Program-made: the position numbers and the translations under genes | Shown here: in pieces, positions 63,501 to 64,000 of the stretch | Position numbering within the stretch: position 1 is the stretch's first letter | Layout: the number at the start of each line of letters is the position of its first letter | NCBI GenBank assembly: GCA_017591395.1 | Contig: WEDG01003503.1 | Location: forward strand, 1-64,000 | Direction: 5' to 3' | Origin: Schistocephalus solidus | Taxonomy: Eukaryota; Platyhelminthes; Cestoda; Diphyllobothriidea; Diphyllobothriidae | Length of the DNA stretch: 64,000 bases | The notes under the pieces: model-generated | What the model was told of the DNA's origin: nothing | What the model saw: only the letters and a program-made list of their open reading frames with translations | Databases searched by the model: none

Positions 63501-63844
63501 ATTAACTTGCCCTTCTTCCTTTTAATAAAAGATTTAATCTTCACCCGAAACGTTTTACCCTTCAAAGTAATCAAAAAAAACAAAATGACAGCCTTCTATG
63601 TACGCCACACTACTGATTCCTGTGAATGCACTGACATTTCATGAGTATCATCAATTATGTTGAATCTCCTATTTACTGACTAAATTCAATCCATCCTTTA
63701 AGTTATACTGCTTCAACACTTTGTTTTCAGAGTGTTTTTCCCCAGTTAAATGACTTAATAGAAATTGATCAACGGTGTGTAGCGAGCGGTTCTAATGCAA
63801 ATATTCCGAGTTTCCACGGTCGAAACAGCAAAGCCTACGGATAA
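3740..63844 (+). CDS. RIPOR/FAM65-like Rho-interacting polarity regulator (22-exon model)
   Basis: Joining 22 exons gives an open frame of about 1,410 codons with consistent splice phase throughout. Seen: an acidic, Ser-rich N terminus (1-75); a helical segment (about 76-155) with the motif [10 protein letters not shown]; Ala and Gln runs; a beta-rich segment (about 225-425) ending [20 protein letters not shown]; a polar linker; and helical segments after about 530 (for example [12 protein letters not shown]). Known of the family, from memory: RIPOR proteins have an N-terminal coiled-coil/HR1 Rho-binding region, a C2-like stretch ending in a Trp-Ser/x-Pro strand, a variable linker and a C-terminal helical/HEAT region, and are about 1,050-1,220 residues long. 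The N-terminal helices, the end of the C2-like segment and the exon 9-10 helices give the best match; the far C terminus matches poorly. The family assignment is inference. Later exons may belong to alternative isoforms or be mis-joined. Confidence 0.55.
4378..4435 (+). CDS. Exon 2
   Basis: The acceptor tttctag ends at 4377. The first base completes an Arg codon from exon 1, and 19 codons follow ([19 protein letters not shown]), a helical segment. The donor ctg|gtatgt lies at 4436 and leaves phase 0. The join continues the [16 protein letters not shown] helix in frame, which is the main support. Confidence 0.72.
4636..4674 (+). CDS. Exon 3 (13 codons)
   Basis: A micro-exon between acceptor acattttcag (ends 4635) and donor acg|gtacgt (4675). 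It encodes [13 protein letters not shown], an amphipathic helix that continues the N-terminal helical domain. Phase is 0 at both ends, as required by exons 2 and 4. Confidence 0.7.
4675..7397 (+). other. Intron 3, no recognised content
   Basis: AT-rich intron. An ORF of 145 codons at 6681-7118 has no motif, is not flanked by convincing splice sites in a compatible phase, and is treated as chance. No repeat of the families present elsewhere is seen. Confidence 0.4.
7398..7446 (+). CDS. Exon 4
   Basis: Acceptor ctcttttcag (ends 7397) and donor ACC|gtaagt (7447). It encodes [16 protein letters not shown] and leaves phase 1. Together with exon 3 and the start of exon 5 it forms the stretch that best resembles the RIPOR N-terminal helices, where the family has a DELYEAY-like motif followed by a basic xYxM motif. 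Intron 3 before it is 2.7 kb long. Confidence 0.72.
7858..8549 (+). CDS. Exon 5: helical end, Gln run, start of C2-like region
   Basis: The acceptor atgctcag ends at 7857; GT completes an Arg codon, and 230 codons run to the donor ACA|gtaagt at 8550 (phase 0). The sequence holds the end of the helical domain ([15 protein letters not shown]), a Ser/Asn-rich stretch, five Ala, and six consecutive CAG codons (8103-8120) giving polyglutamine. It then has a predicted helix ([16 protein letters not shown]) and beta-like stretches ([23 protein letters not shown]). The family aligns a similar helix before its C2-like domain. The Gln and Ala runs look lineage-specific. Confidence 0.8.
8550..10580 (+). 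other. Start of intron 5, no recognised content
   Basis: No supported exon or repeat until the telomere-like tract at about 10620. Short ORFs at 8995-9207 (minus) and 9118-9375 (plus) overlap and show no motif. Confidence 0.4.
10620..10765 (+). repeat. Degenerate telomere-like G/T-rich repeat, copy 1
   Basis: A run of imperfect GGTTAAG/AGGGTTA units. Similar tracts occur at 34555-34700 and 55205-55280. The units drift too much to be a recent telomeric insertion. Confidence 0.5.
10790..11100 (-). mobile_element. Fragment of the 3' untranslated region of the zinc-finger LINE
   Basis: It matches, in the same orientation, the middle of the long 3' tail of the copies at 11165 and 48440 (shared words such as gaaggagccatgg and ccaagccacgg). 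No coding sequence. Confidence 0.6.
12040..12900 (-). pseudogene. C2H2 zinc-finger tail of the LINE ORF, damaged
   Basis: After the RT the ORF carries several finger modules of the form CPxCxRxFxxRxGLxGHxRxH. Here some cysteines are lost: [20 protein letters not shown] has Trp for the second Cys, and [19 protein letters not shown] has Ser. The copy at 48440-52440 shows the natural end of the ORF (MRLHDNLR then stop), equivalent to about 12040-12080 here. Family members use such fingers or knuckles for nucleic-acid binding; the role here is inferred. Confidence 0.7.
12900..15070 (-). pseudogene. Reverse transcriptase of the LINE, frameshifted
   Basis: 15070-14702 is the N-terminal linker ([10 protein letters not shown]). 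14224-13790 holds RT fingers with [31 protein letters not shown] and [14 protein letters not shown]. 13812-13084 carries the catalytic FADD at 13669-13680, then the thumb and connection ([43 protein letters not shown]). The two RT ORFs overlap in different frames near 13800, so a frameshift separates fingers from palm. The catalytic aspartates are intact. Other breaks lie at 14230-14700. Confidence 0.85.
15099..16007 (-). pseudogene. AP-type endonuclease domain of the LINE, internally deleted
   Basis: The N-terminal part shows AAWNVRSL and [10 protein letters not shown], where the Glu is the metal-binding residue of APE endonucleases. Next come [15 protein letters not shown] and a DNGLL block. 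After REKA the frame jumps to sequence that normally lies past the catalytic Asp-His motif, and it ends early at 15099. By comparison with 46321-46788, about 150 bases with the Asp-His motif are missing. The two ORFs (16007-15546 and 15506-15099) are in different frames. Non-functional. Confidence 0.75.
16380..16868 (+). mobile_element. Zinc-finger LINE 3' ORF end, plus orientation
   Basis: The plus strand at 16430-16545 is the inverted counterpart of 16980-17095, and 16590-16755 reads like the finger and ORF-end region (gttggcctacttggccacttgcaccttcatga). It faces the minus-strand copy at 16975-18620 across the hairpin at 16869-16969. Confidence 0.6.
16869..16969. repeat. Near-perfect hairpin: 45-bp arms, 11-base loop
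   Basis: The left arm 16869-16913 and right arm 16925-16969 are reverse complements at 44 of 45 positions (one difference, at 16886-16887 region of the tgt/tat step near the arm ends). The loop is 16914-16924 (atcataggtgc). It lies exactly between two LINE tails in opposite orientation. Confidence 0.85.
16975..18620 (-). mobile_element. 5'-truncated zinc-finger LINE copy with mutated RT active site
   Basis: It runs from the finger linker (16975-17360) through the RT C terminus (17453-17689) to the palm (17865-17569), where the catalytic box reads FAED (about 17824-17835) instead of F(A/V)DD. Further RT sequence, with stops, continues to about 18600. Downstream to about 18780 is a piece of the family's 3' untranslated region in the same orientation, so this locus is chimeric. 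Confidence 0.75.
19095..19240 (+). CDS. Exon 6: last strands of C2-like segment
   Basis: Acceptor ccttgtag (ends 19094) and donor GGAT|gtaagt (19241). It has 48 codons plus two bases and no in-frame stop. It encodes a basic-acidic turn ([18 protein letters not shown]) and then alternating hydrophobic strands ending FVNVHIFW, similar to the final RIPOR strand before its conserved Trp and Pro. The exon has no internal ATG, so simple ORF searches miss it. It follows a 10.5-kb intron full of LINEs. Confidence 0.75.
19492..19816 (+). CDS. Exon 7: polar linker
   Basis: Acceptor ccccgactag (ends 19491) after a T/C-rich tract; donor TAT|gtaagt (19817). The first base completes an Ile codon, then Pro follows, so the C2-like segment ends FWIPL. 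The remaining about 105 residues are rich in Ser, Asp, Gln and Glu with no hydrophobic core, typical of a disordered phospho-rich linker. Phase 0 at the end matches exon 8. Confidence 0.78.
20265..20560 (+). mobile_element. Penelope-like element: GIY-YIG C-terminal remnant
   Basis: It is the same sequence type as 29220-29530 (taccggcg, cacgagttta, agccacga, agaagcaagac, gtcaatcgatatat) but with many stops. The protein equivalent is the stretch after the GIY-YIG endonuclease core of PLEs. Confidence 0.55.
20950..22195 (+). mobile_element. Zinc-finger LINE 3' end, plus orientation
   Basis: 20965-21175 holds a zinc-finger piece ([19 protein letters not shown]) and the ORF end. The rest is the long 3' untranslated region, closing with the conserved element end near cgacggtcgaactatcg at 22165-22181. 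It is a 5'-truncated insertion in intron 7 and one of the few in sense orientation to the host gene. Confidence 0.7.
22275..22440 (-). repeat. tRNA-derived SINE, copy 1
   Basis: On the minus strand there are degenerate A-box and B-box-like tracts followed by the shared body catcagccagtc / gctaatgagccagaaatggcc. The same unit recurs at 22585-22735 and 55020-55190. Confidence 0.5.
22585..22735 (-). repeat. tRNA-derived SINE, copy 2
   Basis: Minus-strand reading gives acggttagagcgttggac (A-box-like) and gtgttcgatcctcgggtgg (B-box-like), then the body ending gccagaaatggccatttc. It lies about 300 bases from copy 1 in the same orientation, with matching flanks (gacaaactaagagagactga). Confidence 0.6.
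22740..24190 (+). other. Part of intron 7, nothing recognised
   Basis: Short ORFs at 23035-23472 (plus) and 23658-23882 (minus) have no motif, and no known repeat is seen. Confidence 0.4.
24800..26450 (-). mobile_element. Penelope-like element RT and start of endonuclease, pseudogene
   Basis: Minus-strand reading in order: [20 protein letters not shown] (about 26330-26380; PLE form RSDKGNxVVxM), GDSP followed by a stop and then [10 protein letters not shown] (about 25690-25740; family form GSPLxPVLAxxFMxxLE), and the catalytic YVDDIF (YVDD at 25630-25641). Next are [10 protein letters not shown] (about 25430-25460), KPPFRG (about 25215), and a decayed stretch ending ENTFRHGW (about 25010), typical of the PLE segment leading into the GIY-YIG endonuclease. 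Stops and frameshifts make it non-functional. It lies in intron 7 antisense to the host gene. Confidence 0.75.
26560..28350 (+). other. Part of intron 7, nothing recognised
   Basis: Minus-strand ORFs at 26835-27230 (131 codons, Lys/Arg-rich) and 27677-28111 could be N-terminal PLE debris because they follow the RT segment on the same strand, but I recognise no motif. Confidence 0.35.
28358..28394 (+). repeat. Purine-rich GAA/GAAA microsatellite
   Basis: Imperfect GAA repeats directly beside the left edge of the PLE terminal inverted repeat, possibly its insertion-site tail. Confidence 0.6.
28440..29060. mobile_element. Inverted pair of PLE terminal repeats
   Basis: 28520-28745 (minus) and 28805-29035 (plus) are long inverted copies of one unit. 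Each contains a TATA-like box (ctatgtactataaatac) and the motif tctgatgatgggttcgagagagaatccgaaacgtcaggccaataa. About 60 bases around cccgcatccaacatggatgg separate them. Head-to-head or truncated terminal repeats are known for Penelope-like elements. Confidence 0.65.
29170..29530 (+). mobile_element. PLE GIY-YIG endonuclease C-terminal fragment
   Basis: The open frame 29236-29505 reads [39 protein letters not shown] and then a tail. PLE endonucleases have the equivalent xxGHxFxF...SRELxEAWxSxxNSxNRxIDL. The catalytic GIY and YIG core is absent, so only the extreme C terminus is present. Confidence 0.65.
29917..30036 (+). CDS. Exon 8
   Basis: Acceptor taatttag (ends 29916) and donor TTG|gtaagt (30037); exactly 40 codons with phase 0 at both ends. 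It encodes a strongly helical stretch ([18 protein letters not shown]) like the short helix that re-starts ordered structure after the RIPOR linker. It follows a 10.1-kb intron. Confidence 0.75.
30037..31000 (+). other. Intron 8, first part, nothing recognised
   Basis: ORFs at 30228-30637 (plus) and 30166-30399 (minus) overlap and show no motif or usable splice signals. A G-run lies at 30413-30423. Confidence 0.4.
31005..31490. mobile_element. Second inverted pair of PLE terminal repeats, degenerate
   Basis: 31005-31200 (minus) and 31220-31480 (plus) match the unit at 28440-29060, including ccaacctccaacatggatga in the middle and ggctgggttcgagcgagaatcc near the right end. The TATA-like box is lost (ctgtaaagg). 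Confidence 0.55.
31500..32308 (+). other. Intron 8, last part, nothing recognised
   Basis: An ORF at 31522-31842 has no motif; no repeats are recognised. Confidence 0.4.
32309..32854 (+). CDS. Exon 9: acidic linker then helix
   Basis: Acceptor cacttttag (ends 32308) and donor CAG|gtagat (32855); 182 codons, phase 0 at both ends. It holds an acidic Ser-rich part, helices around [15 protein letters not shown] and [15 protein letters not shown], and a Gly/Ser-rich insert before LTAMALQDQ. The DDVIRW helix followed by exon 10 parallels the family's region with a xxLVRHLYxxxRLL helix and a following WxLxRLLxE helix. Confidence 0.8.
32855..34550 (+). other. Intron 9, first part, nothing recognised
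   Basis: AT-rich with no coding frame above chance. Confidence 0.45.
34555..34930 (+). repeat. Degenerate telomere-like repeat, copy 2, with shared flank
   Basis: 34555-34700 has TTAGGGTT/GGTTAGGG units. It is followed by gaaaatat and a segment with gggacgttcctatcccctttt. The copy at 55205-55380 has the same order (gaatattt, then ggagccttcctattcccgtgtc). The flank suggests one repeat family, not telomere seeding. Confidence 0.5.
34935..36120 (+). other. Part of intron 9, nothing recognised
   Basis: Only a short tgta microsatellite at about 36090-36110 stands out. Confidence 0.45.
36120..36500 (+). mobile_element. 3' end of the zinc-finger LINE with (AT)n tail
   Basis: 36215-36475 matches the last part of the family 3' untranslated region. 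It ends cgacggtcgaactatcg followed at once by an AT dinucleotide run (36473-36500), which marks the true 3' end of the element. Only the tail was inserted. Confidence 0.7.
36501..38540 (+). other. Last part of intron 9, nothing recognised
   Basis: AT-rich with short ORFs only. A small inverted repeat at 36510-36545 (cacgaaattcatgagatttcgtg) is the only structure noted. Confidence 0.45.
38545..38640 (+). mobile_element. Short PLE terminal-repeat fragment
   Basis: It holds tctctgatgatggattcgag and gaaacgtcagactaatcaa, the 3' part of the unit seen at 28440-29060, about 110 bases before exon 10. Confidence 0.55.
38753..38821 (+). CDS. Exon 10
   Basis: Acceptor tttcttcgcag (ends 38752). The frame [20 protein letters not shown] is helical and fits the family helix after exon 9. 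The 3' end is uncertain: I use the weak donor ACG|gttatc (38822), which leaves phase 0 and joins exon 11 in frame. The frame otherwise reaches a TAA at 38837-38839 within ggctaagt, so a GC donor or an early stop isoform is possible, although the GC donor would put exon 11 into a frame with a prompt stop. Confidence 0.6.
39324..39525 (+). CDS. Exon 11
   Basis: Acceptor aaacatacag (ends 39323). The frame begins [16 protein letters not shown] and contains [10 protein letters not shown], helical and family-like. In the chosen model a donor at 39526 (A|gtgctt, phase 1) opens a 71-base intron. Without that intron the same frame runs on through [19 protein letters not shown] to a TGA at 39633-39635, which is equally coding-like and may be a real end or an unspliced isoform. 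Confidence 0.55.
39597..39649 (+). CDS. Exon 12 (short, alternative)
   Basis: It lies between a strong acceptor (cttttttcag, ends 39596) and a strong donor (CTG|gtgagt, 39650). With phase 1 from exon 11 it encodes 17 codons ([17 protein letters not shown]) and leaves phase 0, matching exon 13. The splice signals are good but the peptide has no recognisable motif, and the overlapping frame of exon 11 competes with it. Confidence 0.4.
39650..41976 (+). other. Intron 12 with two LINE-tail relics
   Basis: 39990-40200 and 41690-41870 are diverged copies of the LINE 3' untranslated region (tcttgacaccgggcccaggtgg, then caccgtccctgc). Between them lie the tRNA-like sequence at 40567 and unrecognised DNA. 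Confidence 0.5.
40563..40652 (+). repeat. tRNA-like sequence (probably SINE head or tRNA pseudogene)
   Basis: It has a good A box (tagctcaagtggttagagc) and B box (ggttcgaatcc) about 30 bases apart with ggtgg...ccacc ends. The acceptor and anticodon arms do not fold cleanly, so it is not called a functional tRNA. Confidence 0.5.
41977..42069 (+). CDS. Exon 13
   Basis: Acceptor atcgcaacag (ends 41976) and donor ATG|gtaagc (42070). Only one of the three frames is open; it gives 31 codons ([20 protein letters not shown]), phase 0 at both ends. No motif is recognised. Confidence 0.6.
42512..42656 (+). CDS. Exon 14
   Basis: The 3' part is clear: a frame ending [13 protein letters not shown] at donor CAGA|gtgagt (42657, phase 1), which joins exon 15 in frame. 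The start is uncertain. Acceptor cgtctgag (ends 42511) gives phase 0 and fits exon 13. A better-looking acceptor (tttccctacag, ends 42418) leads into a different coding-like frame ([18 protein letters not shown]), which does not join smoothly. Confidence 0.5.
42657..44160 (+). other. First part of intron 14, nothing recognised
   Basis: AT-rich with short chance ORFs on both strands and no repeat of the families seen elsewhere. Confidence 0.4.
44279..46112 (-). pseudogene. RT of the split LINE copy
   Basis: 46112-45474 carries the RT N-terminal part ([19 protein letters not shown]). After the inserted PLE, 45060-44753 resumes with [18 protein letters not shown], and 44620-44279 ends at [10 protein letters not shown], with Leu for Phe before the catalytic Asp-Asp (about 44411-44422). 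The frame is broken in several places. Confidence 0.7.
44985..45505 (+). mobile_element. PLE insertion: endonuclease tail plus terminal repeat
   Basis: It begins with a PLE GIY-YIG C terminus ([20 protein letters not shown], 45034-45095) and continues into the terminal unit with gaggaaatcacggccattag, a TATA-like cctataaatacc (45340-45351) and aacgtcaggccaataaaca. This is a PLE subfamily different from that at 29170. It is nested in the LINE at 44165-47315, so it is the younger insertion. Confidence 0.7.
46321..47110 (-). pseudogene. LINE endonuclease with altered Asp-His motif
   Basis: The frame keeps [12 protein letters not shown] (normally VLGDFNARVG), the DNGLL block and, unlike the copy at 15099, the C-terminal part [14 protein letters not shown] and [11 protein letters not shown]. 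Family members have Asp-His at this last motif (SDH/TDH); here it reads Asn-His at about 46410-46420. Gly to Arg and Asn to Lys changes also hit the GDFN motif. Likely inactive. Confidence 0.65.
47776..47874 (+). CDS. Exon 15: charged helix
   Basis: The acceptor ccttatatag ends at 47775; its first two bases complete a Thr codon with exon 14. It encodes [19 protein letters not shown] and [12 protein letters not shown], a charged amphipathic helix. Two 3' ends are possible: the weak donor CAAT|gtggca (47875), which fits exon 16, or TCG|gtgaat (47889), a better donor whose phase does not fit exon 16. Confidence 0.55.
47955..47986 (+). CDS. Exon 16 (micro-exon)
   Basis: Strong acceptor (cttttacatctctag, ends 47954) and strong donor (ATC|gtaagt, 47987). 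In the only open frame it encodes [10 protein letters not shown] and needs phase 1 from exon 15. It leaves phase 0 for exon 17. Confidence 0.5.
47990..48440 (+). other. Start of intron 16, nothing recognised
   Basis: No repeat or exon is seen apart from a weak scrap near 48290 resembling the LINE tail (cagtgacttgcacatgagttag). Confidence 0.4.
49331..50178 (-). pseudogene. C2H2 zinc-finger tail with the natural ORF end
   Basis: Finger modules such as [20 protein letters not shown] are spaced by [22 protein letters not shown] linkers. The last reads [17 protein letters not shown] and then a stop at about 49331, which I take as the C terminus of the family ORF. Some fingers have lost a Cys. Confidence 0.65.
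50175..51251 (-). pseudogene. RT C-terminal two-thirds with intact FVDD
   Basis: ORF 51251-50529 (240 codons) is the longest RT frame in the window: [20 protein letters not shown], then [10 protein letters not shown] (FVDD at 50994-51005), then thumb and [18 protein letters not shown]. 50504-50175 continues in another frame with [13 protein letters not shown] and [12 protein letters not shown], the family's end before the fingers. The RT fingers upstream (51252-51560) are out of frame. Confidence 0.8.
52455..53700 (-). mobile_element. Diverged zinc-finger LINE tail and finger fragment
   Basis: 52455-53200 is a diverged 3' untranslated region (tttcgaccgttgatttcgac, gaaggagccatgg, ccaagccatgg). 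53330-53500 reads as a finger ([19 protein letters not shown]). It directly abuts the copy ending at 52440 and has the same orientation. Confidence 0.55.
54004..54125 (+). CDS. Exon 17
   Basis: Acceptor catcccacttcag (ends 54003) and donor TGGG|gtgaat (54126). It encodes a helix ([12 protein letters not shown]), then a Ser/Pro/Thr-rich turn ([15 protein letters not shown]). Phase 2 at the end joins exon 18 in frame, the main support over two other open frames here. Confidence 0.5.
54440..54965. mobile_element. PLE remnant: terminal repeat (minus) and endonuclease tail (plus)
   Basis: 54440-54790 is the terminal unit on the minus strand (cctgacgtttcggattccat, catcatcagaga). 54840-54965 on the plus strand reads [20 protein letters not shown] and [11 protein letters not shown], the same PLE subfamily as 44985-45505. 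Confidence 0.6.
55020..55190 (+). repeat. tRNA-derived SINE, copy 3
   Basis: The plus strand has gattgttggact...ggtcctgggtttgatcctcgggtg, then gctgggtatgactgg and gctaatgagccagaaatgg, matching the reverse complement of the units at 22275 and 22585. Confidence 0.6.
55205..55380 (+). repeat. Degenerate telomere-like repeat, copy 3, with shared flank
   Basis: AGGGTTAGG/GGGTTATGG units to about 55280, then the same flank type as at 34700-34800. It directly follows the SINE. Confidence 0.5.
55583..55715 (+). CDS. Exon 18: beta-rich segment
   Basis: Acceptor tgttattttttag (ends 55582) and donor TTT|gtaagg (55716). One base completes a Gly codon and 44 codons follow, including [20 protein letters not shown] and [10 protein letters not shown], clearly coding in character. 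The family of this segment is not recognised. Confidence 0.6.
55954..56415 (+). CDS. Exon 19
   Basis: The acceptor follows a long pyrimidine tract (ctctttcttttgaatccag, ends 55953). The exon has 154 codons and phase 0 at both ends in this model. It holds a hydrophobic helix ([14 protein letters not shown]), an Arg/Ser-rich basic part ([18 protein letters not shown]) and a helix [17 protein letters not shown]. The downstream end is ambiguous: see the overlapping frame at 56420-56548. Confidence 0.6.
56469..56681 (+). CDS. Exon 20 (alternative to a terminal reading frame)
   Basis: A 53-base intron (gtacct at 56416 to ggctttag at 56468) gives phase 0, and 71 codons run to a strong donor TCT|gtaagt (56682). 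The peptide has [20 protein letters not shown] followed by hydrophobic strands. The competing frame through the same DNA reads [18 protein letters not shown], which is HEAT-like, and stops at a TAG (56546-56548). Confidence 0.4.
56682..60501 (+). other. Intron 20, mostly unrecognised
   Basis: A GA microsatellite lies at 59513-59530 and a diverged LINE tail at 59840-59970 (tgactttgtcttgatacctggacc). Open stretches at 57790-58032 and 59170-59409 look weakly coding, but their frames conflict with each other or lack splice partners, so no exon is called. Confidence 0.4.
60502..60741 (+). CDS. Exon 21 (candidate)
   Basis: Acceptor gggcattccag (ends 60501) and donor CCT|gtaagc (60742); 80 codons, phase 0 at both ends. 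It encodes a basic helical part ([17 protein letters not shown]) and a Cys/Leu-rich helix ([16 protein letters not shown]), plausible as a HEAT/ARM-type repeat. The same frame is open further upstream to 60322, so the true start is not certain. Another frame from 60560 is also open. Confidence 0.42.
60742..63730 (+). other. Intron 21, nothing recognised
   Basis: AT-rich. An ORF at 61580-61897 (105 codons) has no motif and no matching splice phase. No known repeats are seen. Confidence 0.4.
63731..63844 (+). CDS. Exon 22, terminal exon with stop codon (candidate)
   Basis: Acceptor ctttgttttcag (ends 63730). The phase-0 frame encodes [15 protein letters not shown] and a Ser/Asn/Gly-rich tail, then stops with TAA at 63842-63844. 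An AATAAA lies 104 bases downstream. It fits the phase of exon 21 and gives the gene a plausible end, but the peptide is too short to assign by sequence. Confidence 0.42.
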   Translation, partial: SVFPQLNDLIEIDQRCVASGSNANIPSFHGRNSKAYG

Positions 63845-63947
63845 CTTCGGCGAAACTTCAGTCGGTTTTTTGTGGCTATACACAAGCTTGTCAGGTCCTT
63901 GGTTATTGGAATCGAACACTGTTAACATTGAAGAATACTGGAGTTGG

Positions 63948-63953
63948 AATAAA
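63948..63953 (+). promoter_or_regulatory. Candidate polyadenylation signal AATAAA
   Basis: A canonical AATAAA lies about 100 bases after the candidate terminal stop codon at 63844. The cleavage site would fall at or just beyond the window end. Confidence 0.35.
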
Positions 63954-64000
63954 AAAGCGTTCTTTTGTTTCTCAAAGCTGAAAAAAATGCGTCTAGGCTA

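Overview
The window looks like nuclear DNA of a flatworm, most probably a diphyllobothriidean tapeworm (Spirometra/Schistocephalus/Dibothriocephalus type). Coding sequence is cut into short exons bounded by AG and GT(A/G)AG, introns range from about 50 bases to over 10 kb, and the introns are packed with LINE retrotransposons, Penelope-like elements (PLEs), tRNA-derived SINEs and decayed telomere-like repeats. The organism is inferred from the repeat proteins, not proven. I see no bacterial operons, CRISPR arrays or viral genes.

My main reading is that one plus-strand gene fills nearly the whole window. I could join 22 exons from an ATG at 3740 to a stop at 63842-63844 with splice phases that agree at every junction. 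The first ten exons (3740-38821) are well supported, the rest are weaker, and five places have a competing frame (listed in the findings). The predicted protein is about 1,410 residues. From memory of the family it resembles RIPOR/FAM65 Rho-interacting cell-polarity regulators: an N-terminal helical HR1-like segment, a C2-like beta segment, a low-complexity linker, and helical C-terminal segments. RIPOR proteins bind active RhoA/RhoC and affect polarity, migration and cell fusion.

Layout: 1-3730 is upstream DNA with two LINE fragments. 3731-8549 holds exons 1-5. Intron 5 (8550-19094) carries the most complete LINE copy (11165-16345, minus), a truncated copy (16975-18620, minus) and a 45-bp-arm hairpin between inverted LINE tails. 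Exons 6-7 follow (19095-19816). Intron 7 (19817-29916) carries a plus-strand LINE tail, two SINEs, a PLE reverse-transcriptase pseudogene and an inverted-repeat PLE terminus. Exons 8-9 are at 29917-32854 and exons 10-14 at 38753-42656. Intron 14 holds a LINE split by a PLE. Exons 15-16 lie at 47776-47986. Intron 16 holds an endonuclease-less LINE copy (48440-52440) and another fragment. Exons 17-20 lie at 54004-56681. Two weaker exons (60502-60741, 63731-63844) and a polyadenylation signal close the gene.

Most retroelements are decayed. Every LINE copy that keeps reverse-transcriptase sequence lies antisense to the host gene. Several active-site changes are visible, so the family probably moves, if at all, from copies elsewhere in the genome.
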